DNA of 64,000 nt from JBDRRP01 sp964446485 (GCA_964446485.1 CAYUOU010000009.1:8538-72537), one strand, 5' to 3'. Shown: positions 32,770 to 42,274, counted from the stretch's first letter. Numbers and translations are program-made. The notes: generated by a model not told the origin, from the sequence alone.

Positions 32770-33507
32770 TTAAAATGGCCAAAAGGTGTCGAATACCCGG
32801 GTCAGCATGCCCGGTTTCTGGCGGTCATTGATGACGCCGGCGCCGCTGTAATAGATTTTTGCATCGCTAACGTAGCGGGAAAGCACCTCGTTGCCGGGCG
32901 TGATATCCTTGGGCCGGATGATGCCGCTGAGGGTGATGATCTGCTCCTCGTTGTTGATGGTCACGGAACGGGAGCCGGTGATCAGGAGATTGCCGCTGGT
33001 GGTGATGGCGCTCACCCGGGCGGATATGTAGGCCGTGAATTCCCCGCTGCGCTTGGTTTCCCCCGCCCCTTCAAACTCGCTTTTGATGCCGCTTTTCACT
33101 TGGGCAAAAGGATTCAAATCCGGGCGACCGGCGGGGAATTTCTGCTCCAGGTTGAAAAACGCCTTTAACTGGGCGTCGATGCTGGAGTCCCGATCGGTTT
33201 TGGTGGTGGCTTTGTTGATGGCCTCGGCCGACTCCACGATACGCACCGTGACGATGTCGCCCACCTGACGGGCCTTGACGTTGGAAAACATATCGTTGAA
33301 GGTGGCGTCGGTGCGCCACAGGGATCCTGGATTGACGCTGTTCTCCGGATCGACGGCCGGCTCGGGCGCCTGGTAGACAACGGGCGGCGAGGCCACGGGC
33401 GGTGTCTTGGGAATGCTGTCGGTGACGCAGCCGGCGGCCAGCAGGGCCACCACCGCCAAGAGCAGGCGCGGGTATGGAAAAAGCTTATGGGATGTGACCG
33501 TCATCAT
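32770..33507 (-). CDS. flgH: Flagellar L-ring lipoprotein FlgH
   Basis: The 245-residue outer-membrane lipoprotein has the lipobox LLAAGC, with C27 as the acylated residue. It contains NPGSLW, FSNVKARQVGDIVTVRIVESAEA, RSGEFTAYISARV and LSGIIRPKDITPGNEVLS, all FlgH signatures. It forms the L-ring with FlgI below it. RBS AAAGGAAG precedes two adjacent ATG codons. Confidence 0.96.
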   Translation of the reverse strand: MMTVTSHKLFPYPRLLLAVVALLAAGCVTDSIPKTPPVASPPVVYQAPEPAVDPENSVNPGSLWRTDATFNDMFSNVKARQVGDIVTVRIVESAEAINKATTKTDRDSSIDAQLKAFFNLEQKFPAGRPDLNPFAQVKSGIKSEFEGAGETKRSGEFTAYISARVSAITTSGNLLITGSRSVTINNEEQIITLSGIIRPKDITPGNEVLSRYVSDAKIYYSGAGVINDRQKPGMLTRVFDTFWPF

Positions 33508-33521
33508 CGTCTTCCTTTCCG

Positions 33522-34535
33522 TTAGAAAGCCACTTTCACGGTCTTGGCATCGACCACCTGTGCCAGCACGCGGCGTTTGGATTCGAGGTTCACGACGCTG
33601 ATCTTCTCTCCGCGCCGCCCCTTTTCTTTGACCTCCCCCAGGGTGCTCACCACGAGCCCGCCGGATACCAGAACGATCTTGACGATGTCCCCGCGGTCCA
33701 CCAGCGGCGGCCGCTCGACCACATCTTCCCGCAGCAGTGTATCGATGTGCAGGGTGCGTCGGGCTCGCAAGCCGATGACCTCATCGGGCCGGGTGATCAC
33801 CCCGGTGGGCAGGGAGGCCAGGTCCATATCCACCATTTTGATGTCGTCGCCGGAGATGGACTGATTGCGCCCGATTGGGTGGCGCGTTACCACCACGGGC
33901 GTCATCACCGCAAATTTTACGGTGACCCACGTTTTCTTTCGGGGAACACCGTCGACGAAAAACGCCACGCTCAAGGGTATGGTCTGCAGATAATCGGCTT
34001 TTGGGGGCGGCAGGACCCGGTAGGTAATCTTTCCGCTGGGCAGCAGGGTTTCTCCGTTGACAGTGAATTTACTCACGCTGACCCGATCCCGGGGCCACGG
34101 CAGACGTTCCATGAGATACCCGGTGACGATGCGCTCCATAAACGCATCGGAGATGGTGACGCCGTTTCGGTGGACCGCAATCTGGTCGGGCATCTCCAGG
34201 CGCACGCGATCGGCGGCTACGCCCGCCTTTTGGAGGTAGCCCACGATGTCGGCCCTGTCGATGGAGCGGGTGCGGCCGGGGTCCGGGGCCTGTCCAATGG
34301 AGGCCTCGCCCGCCACCTGCCGCAGATCGGCATCGCCGCCTGTCAACACGGCGATGTGTTTCAACTGCAGGGACTGCGGATCCACATGGACGCTCTCCGG
34401 GGCACGGATGCTGACGCGGCCGGCAGCCGTTCCCGCAACGGCCGTGGCGCTGAGCCCGATGACGGCCAAGAGACAAATCACCGCGGCCAAAGATTTCGGA
34501 TAAGCGCGCTCACTGCGGGTTGTTGGGTTGTTCAC
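33522..34535 (-). CDS. flgA: Flagellar P-ring assembly chaperone FlgA
   Basis: The 337-residue exported protein has a signal peptide (SLAAVICLLAVIGLSATAVAG) and the SAF/FlgA C-terminal region: VTRHPIGRNQSISGDDIKMVDMDL, RRTLHIDTLLREDVVERP and DIVKIVLVSGGLVVSTLGE. It helps FlgI polymerise in the periplasm. The start is GTG at 34535. It lies between flgG and flgH as in many deltaproteobacteria. Confidence 0.93.
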   Translation of the reverse strand: MNNPTTRSERAYPKSLAAVICLLAVIGLSATAVAGTAAGRVSIRAPESVHVDPQSLQLKHIAVLTGGDADLRQVAGEASIGQAPDPGRTRSIDRADIVGYLQKAGVAADRVRLEMPDQIAVHRNGVTISDAFMERIVTGYLMERLPWPRDRVSVSKFTVNGETLLPSGKITYRVLPPPKADYLQTIPLSVAFFVDGVPRKKTWVTVKFAVMTPVVVTRHPIGRNQSISGDDIKMVDMDLASLPTGVITRPDEVIGLRARRTLHIDTLLREDVVERPPLVDRGDIVKIVLVSGGLVVSTLGEVKEKGRRGEKISVVNLESKRRVLAQVVDAKTVKVAF

Positions 34536-34565
34536 GGGTCGGCCTCCCCATCTTATCGTGAGAGA

Positions 34566-35354
34566 TTATCGTTTCAGTTGATTGGCCATCTGGAGCATTT
34601 CGTCGGCGGTGCGGATGGTCTTGCTGTTGGTTTCATAGGCCCGCTGGGCGGCAATCATTTTCACCATTTCGTCCACCACGTTCACGTTGGAACCCTCCAG
34701 ATATCCGTGGGCGATGACGCCCATACCATTCTCGCCGGCGGTACCGATGGTGGGGGCCCCCGACGCCCGGGTTTCCTGGAACAGGTTGCGCCCCATGCTC
34801 TTGAGACCGGCGGGATTGGGAAACCGCACCAGGGTGATGGTGCCCACTTCGGTGGGCTCGGTCTGACCTGTCTGGAGCACCGACACGGTGCCGTCCAAGC
34901 CGATGGTGACGGAGATGGCGTCTGCGGGGATGGCGATTTCCGGCTCCATAGGAAAACCTTCAGCGGTGACCAGGCGGCCCTCGCTGTCCGCGTTGAAGGC
35001 GCCGTTTCGGGTGTATGAGGTCTGCCCGCCCTGGGAAAGCACCTGAAAAAAGCCAATGCCTTCGATGGCCATATCCAGTTGTCCCTTGGTGTTTTCCAGT
35101 TCGCCCTGGGTGAAGTTCTTGCTGACGCCCGAGGGGCCGGTGCCGTGACCGATCTGAATCCCCACAGCCGCTTCGGTGTCTGCCGTGGAGGCGGCGCCGG
35201 CCTCCTGGAGCGTCTGGTAGATCATGTCCTGAAAATCCGCCCGGCTTTTTTTGAACCCGTTCGTGCTCACATTGGCCAGGTTGTTGGCGATGACATCGAT
35301 GTTGAGGGTTTGCGCCTGCATCCCTGTGGCTGCAGTCCAAAGACTTCTAATCAT
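34566..35354 (-). CDS. flgG: Flagellar distal rod protein FlgG
   Basis: The 262-residue protein has the N-terminal rod motif IDVIANNLANVSTNGFKKSRADFQDMIYQ and the C-terminal motif GYLEGSNVNVVDEMVKMIAAQRAYETNSKTIRTADEMLQ. The 262-residue length is canonical for FlgG. AGGAG lies just before the ATG. It follows flgF by 23 nt. Confidence 0.97.
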   Translation of the reverse strand: MIRSLWTAATGMQAQTLNIDVIANNLANVSTNGFKKSRADFQDMIYQTLQEAGAASTADTEAAVGIQIGHGTGPSGVSKNFTQGELENTKGQLDMAIEGIGFFQVLSQGGQTSYTRNGAFNADSEGRLVTAEGFPMEPEIAIPADAISVTIGLDGTVSVLQTGQTEPTEVGTITLVRFPNPAGLKSMGRNLFQETRASGAPTIGTAGENGMGVIAHGYLEGSNVNVVDEMVKMIAAQRAYETNSKTIRTADEMLQMANQLKR

Positions 35355-35377
35355 GGTTGTCTCCTGTTCGGGCCGGG

Positions 35378-36133
35378 TTAAATCGGCTGTCCCACCTCGT
35401 TGATTACTTTAGCCGTCGTATCGTCCGCCGAGCGCATGGCCTTCTGGTACGACTCATAGGCCCGCAGGGTGTCGATCATTTCAGTCATGGTCCGGATGGT
35501 GTCCACGTTGCTTTGCTCTAAATGGCCCTGCTTGATGGCCACCGGGTTCTCGGGCCTGCGGGGCGTCATCTCAGGGGAGGCGCTGAATCGGGTGCGGCCC
35601 ATTTTCACCAGCTTTTCAGGTGCGTCGAAAACGACGGTTTTCAATGTGGCCTCACGGGCGCCGTCAACCCAGATACCACCCGACTCGTCGATGGTGACCT
35701 GATCGCCTGCGAGCCGGATCTCTCCGCCGTCGCCCATGATCGGCCGGCCGTCAGAAGAAACCAAACGCCCGAACTCATCCAGTCTGAACTGACCGTCTCG
35801 CGTGTACTGCTCCCCGCCGTCGGTCTGGACCACGAAAAAACCGTCACCCACCAATGCGGCGTCCAGGGGATTGCCGGTGCGGCGCAGCGGCCCACTCGAA
35901 AAATCGGTTCGGGTGGCAACGATTTTGACATGAGCGTTTTCTGGAAGTTGGAGAGTATCCTCCGGGGGCACCTCTCCCGCATCGGGGTCCTCCATCGGCA
36001 GGTAAGTACCGAACACCGGATGATCTGCCTTGAAACCGGCGGTACTGGCATTGGCCAGGTTGTTGGAAAGGATCTCGAGTCGCTGCATCTGGGCGGTGGT
36101 TCCGGATGCAACCGAGTAGACGATATCCGTCAT
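35378..36133 (-). CDS. flgF: Flagellar proximal rod protein FlgF
   Basis: The 251-residue protein has RLEILSNNLANASTAGFKADHPVF at the N-terminus and IKQGHLEQSNVDTIRTMTEMIDTLRAYESYQKAM at the C-terminus, typical of FlgF-type basal-body rod proteins. Start ATG 36133 follows GGAGGAC; a 32-codon upstream extension has no ribosome site. First gene of the flgFGAHIJMN block, about 70 nt downstream of a sigma-54-type element. Confidence 0.93.
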   Translation of the reverse strand: MTDIVYSVASGTTAQMQRLEILSNNLANASTAGFKADHPVFGTYLPMEDPDAGEVPPEDTLQLPENAHVKIVATRTDFSSGPLRRTGNPLDAALVGDGFFVVQTDGGEQYTRDGQFRLDEFGRLVSSDGRPIMGDGGEIRLAGDQVTIDESGGIWVDGAREATLKTVVFDAPEKLVKMGRTRFSASPEMTPRRPENPVAIKQGHLEQSNVDTIRTMTEMIDTLRAYESYQKAMRSADDTTAKVINEVGQPI

Positions 36134-36213
36134 GAATGTCCTCCAGAGCGGGTGAACGTTGGGGCCGGCAATCCCTGCCACCGGCATTGCAGTGAGCGTT
36201 GTAATGGAATTTA

Positions 36214-36228
36214 GCAATTTCCATACCA
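36214..36228 (-). promoter_or_regulatory. Sigma-54 promoter upstream of flgF
   Basis: The minus strand reads TGGTATGGAAATTGCT: GG and GC are exactly 12 apart, with TTGCT at -12 and TGGTA instead of TGGCA at -24. The expected start is near 36202, about 70 nt before the flgF ATG. The rest of the 36134-36431 space holds no gene that I can support. Confidence 0.6.
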
Positions 36229-36431
36229 CTCAGGGCGGGTGATTTAATGAAAGGCGACGCGGCATGGCGCGGGAAAAGCGGGAATGACCGGACGGCGCGC
36301 CGGACGGGGCCGGACGCCCGGTGCAAAAGGCGACTGCGGGCTTTCACGGCGTGTGGGCCCCAAGGCGTCAACGACCGCCGGTCCTGTGTTGGCGGCGGTT
36401 GGCGGCAAAATATGCCGCCCGGACAAACCGG

Positions 36432-36887
36432 TCAGTGGAGATGACGCGATTGCTGTCTTTGCCGGATCTTGCGGGCCAGGTGAACGGTGGCCGGTGTGGT
36501 CTGCAACGCCGATACTTCCCCGCCGTGATCCTCACGGCGCCATCGGGCGCTGCCGGCCGCCGGCGTATTGACGGGAAGAACATCTTCTTGACGTTCCGCT
36601 GCCGGCGGCGCGATGCCAGGCGCTGCGTGTTCGATGGCGCTCATGAGTTGCTGGCGGTGGGCCGCCACCGTGGCCACGATGGCGCCAAAGGCATTCTCCG
36701 CCTCCTGCCCGATACGGCTGGCTTCCAGAAGGTCGCCAAAATCGGCGGCGGTGGTCCGGCGCCCTTCGTTACTGCGCCGGCAACGGTGCCGCCGGGAACG
36801 GATCACCAGCGCGATGGTGGCCAGGCAGATCATCAGCCCGGCCGCATCGACCCCCATTTCCAGCAACCGCATCGCCTCCATACTCAT
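36432..36887 (-). CDS. Small membrane-anchored protein of the flagellar island
   Basis: The 151-residue protein starts MSMEAMRLLEM after AAAGGAG. It has one membrane segment (GVDAAGLMICLATIALVI), then an Arg-rich stretch (RSRRHRCRR) and a helical cytoplasmic region (DFGDLLEASRIGQEAENAFGAIVATVAAHRQQL). The Pro/Ala/Arg-rich tail is low complexity. I do not recognise a family. Its place right after fliA and ahead of the flgF promoter suggests a flagellar accessory role; nothing in the sequence says which. Confidence 0.7.
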   Translation of the reverse strand: MSMEAMRLLEMGVDAAGLMICLATIALVIRSRRHRCRRSNEGRRTTAADFGDLLEASRIGQEAENAFGAIVATVAAHRQQLMSAIEHAAPGIAPPAAERQEDVLPVNTPAAGSARWRREDHGGEVSALQTTPATVHLARKIRQRQQSRHLH

Positions 36888-36975
36888 GGCGATTCTCCTT
36901 TCACTGCGCAGTCTTGCGTCCGCCGCTCACGCCAATCTCTTGACGCCGGCGGCGCCCCCCCCAAAGGAGGACGTC

Positions 36976-37722
36976 CTAATGGGCGTCGATCAGACTACGC
37001 TTTCGCAGATGGTTCCGCAGCCGACTGATGGCCTGGCTATGTATCTGGGACACGCGGGATTCCGTAATGCCGAGCACCTTTCCGGCTTCCTTCATGGTGA
37101 GTTCGTCCATGTAGTAAAGAGAAATCACGAGTTTTTCCTTTTCCGGAAGATTCTCGACGGCTTCTGCGATGCCCGCCTGCAATTCCTTGAGACGGGTCAT
37201 GGTGAACGCGTCGTTGGCCCGTCCTGTCATCAGTGCATTGAAGATGGATATTTTCTCTTCTTCGTCGTGCGCGCCCATCTCCTCGAAACTGACAAAAGAG
37301 ATATTCGACATGCGACGGATGTCATGAACGGTTTCCATATCGACGGCCAACGCCTCGGCCAGTTCCTCCGGAGACGGCGGCCGGCCAAAGCGCTGCTCTA
37401 ATTCCGCGAAAGCTTGATCCATCTCGCGCACTTTCTTGCGGTTGGATCGCGACAGGTAGTCCCGGGATCGCAGTTCGCTCAGCACGGCGCCCTTGATCCT
37501 AAAAATGGCATAGGTGAGAAAGCTGTTGTCTCTGGATTCGTCATAGCGGTCCAGGGCCTGAATGAGCCCTATCACGCCCACATGGATCAGGTCGTCCACC
37601 TCGACATGCTGCGGCAGGTGGACCGCAATGCGATGGACGACCCGCTTCACATAAGGCAGGTAGCTCTCTATAACGGCTTCTCGCGAAGGTTGCGCTTGCG
37701 TGGGTGATGCTTTTGCAGGCAT
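36976..37722 (-). CDS. fliA: RNA polymerase sigma-28 factor FliA
   Basis: The 248-residue protein has sigma regions 2 (DDLIHVGVIGLIQALDRYDESRDNSFLTYAIFRIKGAVLSELR), 3 (FGRPPSPEELAEALAVDMETV) and 4 (LPEKEKLVISLYYMDELTMKEAGKVLGITESRVSQIHSQA). This is the FliA/WhiG class that reads TAAA-N15-GCCGATAA promoters. Two such promoters flank the flagellin end of this window. Its antagonist FlgM is encoded about 6 kb downstream. It follows flhG by 53 nt. Confidence 0.96.
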   Translation of the reverse strand: MPAKASPTQAQPSREAVIESYLPYVKRVVHRIAVHLPQHVEVDDLIHVGVIGLIQALDRYDESRDNSFLTYAIFRIKGAVLSELRSRDYLSRSNRKKVREMDQAFAELEQRFGRPPSPEELAEALAVDMETVHDIRRMSNISFVSFEEMGAHDEEEKISIFNALMTGRANDAFTMTRLKELQAGIAEAVENLPEKEKLVISLYYMDELTMKEAGKVLGITESRVSQIHSQAISRLRNHLRKRSLIDAH

Positions 37723-37775
37723 GGCTGCTCGCTTTCACTGGGCATATCGGAGACGGCGGGGCGGCCGTACTCCGG

Positions 37776-38723
37776 TCAATCGTTTTCGGCACGCACGGTA
37801 GTCCGATGCTTCTCGAATTTTTCTTCCAGCAGATAGCGCCAGAAGTGATGACCGGCCCCTTCAGGCAGCATGGGCGCCGGCATTGCCAGAATGACATCAG
37901 CCAATTTGCGAATGCTCTGGCTGGCAGGGGCGGTGGCGCTGATGTCGCACACCAGCGATTGGCGGCGCACGGCCGTCGTTAGGGCCGGATCCCTTGGAAC
38001 GTGGCCGCAGTATTCTAACGTAATGTCCAGAAATCGGCGGCTGACGAGATCCAACTGACGAAATACCTCCTCGCCTTCCCGCTCCGAAGCAGCCATGTTG
38101 ACAACAATGTTGAACCGATCCTCTCCGTATTTCAGTCGCATGACCTTCATGAGGGCATAGGCGTCGGTGATAGCCGTTGGCTCCGGGGTCACCAGCACCA
38201 GGATGTCGTTGGCGGAGACATTGAAATACATAACGTTGGCGGAAATACCCGCCGCGGTGTCGATAAGAAGGATGTCCGCCGCATCCATGACGGTGTTCAG
38301 GGAAGTGATGAGGCGCATGCGCTGGGCCGGCGTCAGTGCGGTAATGTCTTGCACCCCCGAAGAGGCCGGCAGGATCTGCATCCCCCCGGGGCCGGGGATG
38401 AGAATATCCGACGCCTGCCTGTCGCCGTTGATGACATGGGACAGGTTGTATCGGGGTGCCTTGCCCAGAAGGACGTCGATGTTGCCGAGCCCGAGGTCGG
38501 CGTCCAGAACGAGGACCCTGAGCCCGGCGGTGCTCATGCTATACGCCAGATTGGCAACAATATTGGTTTTGCCCACCCCCCCTTTGCCGCTGGAGACCGA
38601 AACGACGCGGGTGCTGCTCCCCGGCGCTGACGGCTCTCGATCCCGGCGGGCATCGCTTTTGGCCAGCCTTTTGCGGGTGAGGCTGATGATGTTCCCGCCG
38701 TTTTTTGATGCTTGATTTTGCAT
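37776..38723 (-). CDS. flhG: MinD-like flagellar number regulator FlhG
   Basis: The 315-residue ATPase has the deviant Walker A SSGKGGVGKTNIVAN near residue 45, LVLDADLGLGNIDVLLG, LLIDTAAGISANVMYFN, and NDILVLVTPEPTAITDAYALMK, the FlhG/FleN pattern. FlhG limits flagellar number, working with the GTPase FlhF and, in some species, with the master activator FlrA/FleQ. It is encoded directly after flhF. In-frame N-terminal residues MQNQASKNGG may include the DQAxxLR-like FlhF-activating element, but that motif is not exact here. Confidence 0.93.
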   Translation of the reverse strand: MQNQASKNGGNIISLTRKRLAKSDARRDREPSAPGSSTRVVSVSSGKGGVGKTNIVANLAYSMSTAGLRVLVLDADLGLGNIDVLLGKAPRYNLSHVINGDRQASDILIPGPGGMQILPASSGVQDITALTPAQRMRLITSLNTVMDAADILLIDTAAGISANVMYFNVSANDILVLVTPEPTAITDAYALMKVMRLKYGEDRFNIVVNMAASEREGEEVFRQLDLVSRRFLDITLEYCGHVPRDPALTTAVRRQSLVCDISATAPASQSIRKLADVILAMPAPMLPEGAGHHFWRYLLEEKFEKHRTTVRAEND

Positions 38724-38751
38724 GGTGTCAGACTCCCAAAGGGAACGGGTG

Positions 38752-40179
38752 TTATCGGTATCCGGCCATATTCGCGGTGCCCGTTTCCGTCAGCACCCGT
38801 TTCCCGGAAGCCGTCGGCTGCGGTTTACAGTAACGGCACGGGTTGAACCCCTGAGCGAGGGCGTCCGCCATGCTGCTGAAAGAAAGGAAGTTTTCAGATT
38901 TGATCATTTGGGTCCACTTGCAGTCCGTGCGGTGGAAAATGTCTGAGTTGCTGTTGGCCACAAAAGGCTGATCGTCACCATCGAGGGGCTGTGGGCGAAC
39001 CACCGCCACACGCCGCCGGTGCTTCGTTCCCGTCTTAAGACGGCCTGTTGACGCTGCACGGGGCGTATAGCCCGCCAATAGCCGGCGGGCCAGCCAGGAC
39101 ACCGACCCGGGATGCAGGTCTTCGGGGATTTCACCGCCGTCGCTGATCCAGGACAGCGGGATGGCGCTTCGGTGAAGGACATTCACCACATTGCCGCAGT
39201 TCACGCTTTCGTCGAATTGGGTCACGGCCAGCGCTCCAGGGTTAAGGGGCCGGAATCCATCGACGACCCGATCGAGGTCTTCTTCCTTCATACAGGCACC
39301 GATTACCAGATGGACAAAGCGGCGGCGGTCCGCCCGAAGCAATTTTTGCAAAGATGCCACGGCGTCTGCGTCGCTGGGTGCAATACCCGGCGTGTCCACC
39401 ACAACGGCGTCGCATTCGGCAAGGCGGGTGAGTGCGCTCTTGAACGATGAAGCATCAAATGCCGTCTCCATGGGAAGCTGGAGAATATCGGCGTATAGCT
39501 GCAGTTGCTCGACGGCGCCGATGCGTTTGTGGTCCAGCGTGACGAGTCCCACCCGGCGGCCTTCGTCAACGGCCATTCGGGTGGCTATTTTAATAAGCGT
39601 GGTGGTCTTTCCCACCCCCGGGGGGCCGACAAAAACCATCACGCCCGGGGCCTTCAACGTAGCCGCCGGCCCGGCAGCGCTGACGCCTTCGCTGGAGAGC
39701 GCATCGGTCAGCGCATTACCCAATCGGGCCGGCGCGGGTCCCATTCGGCGCAGACACTTTTCCGCCAGCATGCGGTTGATGCCCTGCCGGGTGAGGTGAG
39801 CACCGAGGCGGTCATCCGATGGCGTCGGTGTGGCCGGCGATGATTCCGGCATCGGGCGCCCCAACCGATCCTTGATACCGGCAAGACCGCTGTTGATGGA
39901 GGTCATGAGCCGCCCGCCGGATTGCCGCCGGGCGGCGGCCATGGAAAGGGTCACCACATCATCCCCGGGACGGCGGGACGGCACCGGTTGCTCCGGCCGA
40001 TTGAGCGCGGTGGGGTCGATGGCGGCCGTCACCTCCACCCCTTTGGTTTTGGCACCGCCCAGCATCCCGTAGGTACGGATGCTCTTGGCGGAGAGAATTA
40101 CCGCATCTGGCCCAAATTCTTGTTTGATCTTGGCCAGCGCCGCTGTCATGTCCTTGGCTTCGAAACGTTTTATCTGCAT
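38752..40179 (-). CDS. flhF: Flagellar placement GTPase FlhF with C-terminal Ada-like Cys/His module
   Basis: The 475-residue protein has the B domain (MQIKRFEAKDMTAALAKIKQEFGPDAVILSAK), N domain and SRP-type G domain: GPPGVGKTTTLIKIATRMA at about 187-205, DTPGIAPSD and VTQFDES. Instead of ending after the G domain it continues for about 85 residues to a module with FHRTDCKW (H416, C420), N430 and NPCRYCKP (C448, C451). That matches the metal-binding pattern of Ada-like zinc modules. FlhF sets the pole for flagellum assembly. The tail lies past GRLKTGTKHRRRV, a basic linker. Its end is 28 nt from flhG. Confidence 0.92.
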   Translation of the reverse strand: MQIKRFEAKDMTAALAKIKQEFGPDAVILSAKSIRTYGMLGGAKTKGVEVTAAIDPTALNRPEQPVPSRRPGDDVVTLSMAAARRQSGGRLMTSINSGLAGIKDRLGRPMPESSPATPTPSDDRLGAHLTRQGINRMLAEKCLRRMGPAPARLGNALTDALSSEGVSAAGPAATLKAPGVMVFVGPPGVGKTTTLIKIATRMAVDEGRRVGLVTLDHKRIGAVEQLQLYADILQLPMETAFDASSFKSALTRLAECDAVVVDTPGIAPSDADAVASLQKLLRADRRRFVHLVIGACMKEEDLDRVVDGFRPLNPGALAVTQFDESVNCGNVVNVLHRSAIPLSWISDGGEIPEDLHPGSVSWLARRLLAGYTPRAASTGRLKTGTKHRRRVAVVRPQPLDGDDQPFVANSNSDIFHRTDCKWTQMIKSENFLSFSSMADALAQGFNPCRYCKPQPTASGKRVLTETGTANMAGYR

Positions 40180-40180
40180 G

Positions 40181-42274
40181 TTATAGCGTCACCGTACCCA
40201 AAGCGTGAATGTTGGTGTCGGCCAGGATTTCCTCGTAGGAAATGACCGACATGTTAGGAATGAATCGGTCCAGCAGTTTCTTGACGTGGAGCCGGATGGG
40301 CGCCGAACAGAGCACCACCGGGTTTTCATGGCGTTCCATGTGTTGGCTGAGCGCCCCGGACAGATTTTCCGCGATCGTCTGGGCGGTCTCGGGTGAAATG
40401 GTCAGATAGGCGCCCTGCTGGGTATGCTGGATCGCATCAGCCACGGCGCTTTCCACCGAAGGATCCAGTGTGATCACGGCGAGACCGTCCTGCTGGCCCC
40501 GGTGCATGCTGGTGATGGTCCGGCTCAGTGCCTGACGAACGTACTCGGTGAGCAGTTCGTTGTCCTTGGAGACCGGGGCCCAGTCGGCCAATGTTTCCAG
40601 TATGGCCAGCAGATCGCGGATGGGCACCTGTTCTCGAAGAAGGTTCTTCAGAACCTTCACCACGCCGCCCAGACTCATGAGGTTGGGCACCAGTTCGTCC
40701 ACCACCTTGGGGTGGCTCTCCTTGAGTTTGTCGAGCAGTTGCTGGGTCTCCTGGCGGCCCAGCAGTTCGTGGGCGTGTCGATTGATGACGTCCGACAGAT
40801 GAGTGGTCAGCACCGTCGACAGATCCACGACCGTGTAACCCGCCGTAATGGCTTTTTCCCGTGTCGATTCCCGAATCCACAGCGCCGGCAAGCCGTAGGT
40901 GGGCTCCTGGGTGGGGATCCCATCGATGGTTTCCGCGGCGCTGCCAGCGTTCATGGCCAGAAAATGGTTGGTCATCAGTTCACCCTTCGCCACGATGTTG
41001 CCTTTGAGAAAAATGGCGTATTCCCCGGGTCTGAACTGCATGTTGTCCTGAATGTGGATCGAGGGCACGACGATGCCGATGTCCTGGACCGTCTGCCGCC
41101 GGACAGCCTTGATGCGTTCCAGCAACTCGCCGTCCTGCTCCACGTCCACCAAGGGAATGAGGCCGTAGCCAATTTCCAGGGACAGGATGTCCAATGGCGG
41201 CAGCGGCTGTACCTGGGCGCTGGGCAGCGCCTTGAGGGTATCGGGGGCGGCGGCGTCACCACTTTGCCCATCTGCGCTGTTACCTGCCTGAAAGAGGAAA
41301 TAGGCCAGCATGCCGGAAAGCGCACCCAGCGTCATGAAGGGCAGCGTCGGCAGGCCGGGGATCAAGCCGAACCCCATGAGAACGCCGGATGCCACGGCGA
41401 TGGCGCGGGGCTGATTGAATATTTGCGTGGAGACTTCTCTTCCGAGACTGGCCTCGGCGCCGGCGCGCGTGACGATGATACCGGCTGCCGTGGATATGAT
41501 GAGTGCCGGAATCTGGCTTACTAGACCATCTCCGACAGTGAGCAACGTGTAATTCTGGGCGGCGTCGGCAAATGTCATGTCGTTTTGAAACACGCCGATG
41601 ATGAGACCGCCGACGATGTTGATGGCCGTGATGATCATGCCGGCCACGGCATCCCCTTTAACGAACTTGTTGGCACCGTCCATGGCACCGTAGTACTCCG
41701 CCTCCCTGGCGATCTCCAGACGCCGTGCTTTGGCTTCGTCTTCGTCGATGATGCCGGCGTTGAGATCCGCATCGATGCTCATCTGTTTGCCGGGCATGGC
41801 GTCCAGTGTGAACCGTGCGGCCACTTCGGCGATGCGCCCGGCCCCCTTGGTGATGACAAGAAAATTGATGAGTACGAGAATGATGAAAACGATGATACCG
41901 ATGACGTAGTTGCCGCCGACGACAAAACTGCCGAAAGCGTTGATGACCTTGCCTGCTGCAGCCGTCCCTTCGTTGCCGTGGAGGAGGATCATTCGGGTGG
42001 AGGCCACATTGAGAGACAACCGAAACAATGTCGTCAGCAGCAAAACGGACGGCAGGGCCCCGAACTCGAGCGGTTTGAGCACGTACATGCCCACGAGCAA
42101 AATCACCAGGGAGATGGTGATGTTCAGCGACAACATGAGGTCGAGAAGAAAGGGCGGCACCGGAATCAGCATGACACAGAGAACGCCCACCAGGGCCAGG
42201 GGCATCATGAGTTCGCTGTTGTTGGAAAGAAACGGGATCTGATCGGGGTTCGGTCCGTGGTTGGTTAGTTCCAT
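40181..42274 (-). CDS. flhA: Flagellar export gate protein FlhA
   Basis: The 697-residue protein has about eight N-terminal membrane helices with the FHIPEP signature region (LPSVLLLTTLFRLSLNVASTRMILLHG) and GDAVAGMIITAINIVGGL. The cytoplasmic nonamer-ring domain is conserved, including FLAMNAGSAAETIDGIPTQEPTYGLPALWI. It forms the export gate with FliPQR and FlhB. ATG 42274 starts MELTNHGPN after GGAG; a TTG two codons upstream is less likely. Confidence 0.97.
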   Translation of the reverse strand: MELTNHGPNPDQIPFLSNNSELMMPLALVGVLCVMLIPVPPFLLDLMLSLNITISLVILLVGMYVLKPLEFGALPSVLLLTTLFRLSLNVASTRMILLHGNEGTAAAGKVINAFGSFVVGGNYVIGIIVFIILVLINFLVITKGAGRIAEVAARFTLDAMPGKQMSIDADLNAGIIDEDEAKARRLEIAREAEYYGAMDGANKFVKGDAVAGMIITAINIVGGLIIGVFQNDMTFADAAQNYTLLTVGDGLVSQIPALIISTAAGIIVTRAGAEASLGREVSTQIFNQPRAIAVASGVLMGFGLIPGLPTLPFMTLGALSGMLAYFLFQAGNSADGQSGDAAAPDTLKALPSAQVQPLPPLDILSLEIGYGLIPLVDVEQDGELLERIKAVRRQTVQDIGIVVPSIHIQDNMQFRPGEYAIFLKGNIVAKGELMTNHFLAMNAGSAAETIDGIPTQEPTYGLPALWIRESTREKAITAGYTVVDLSTVLTTHLSDVINRHAHELLGRQETQQLLDKLKESHPKVVDELVPNLMSLGGVVKVLKNLLREQVPIRDLLAILETLADWAPVSKDNELLTEYVRQALSRTITSMHRGQQDGLAVITLDPSVESAVADAIQHTQQGAYLTISPETAQTIAENLSGALSQHMERHENPVVLCSAPIRLHVKKLLDRFIPNMSVISYEEILADTNIHALGTVTL

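Noticed and set aside
36176..36190. Second sigma-54 candidate starting TGGCAG upstream of flgF
   Set aside because: The GC lies two bases too close to the GG, so spacing is wrong; the TGGTATGGAAATTGC element at 36214 fits better.
38752..38790. Possible sigma-28 promoter (ACCGATAA on the minus strand) near flhG
   Set aside because: One mismatch in the -10 and no TAAA-like box 15 nt away.
40424..41524. 366-codon plus-strand frame opposite flhA
   Set aside because: Antisense shadow of a conserved gene; composition is typical of complement translation.
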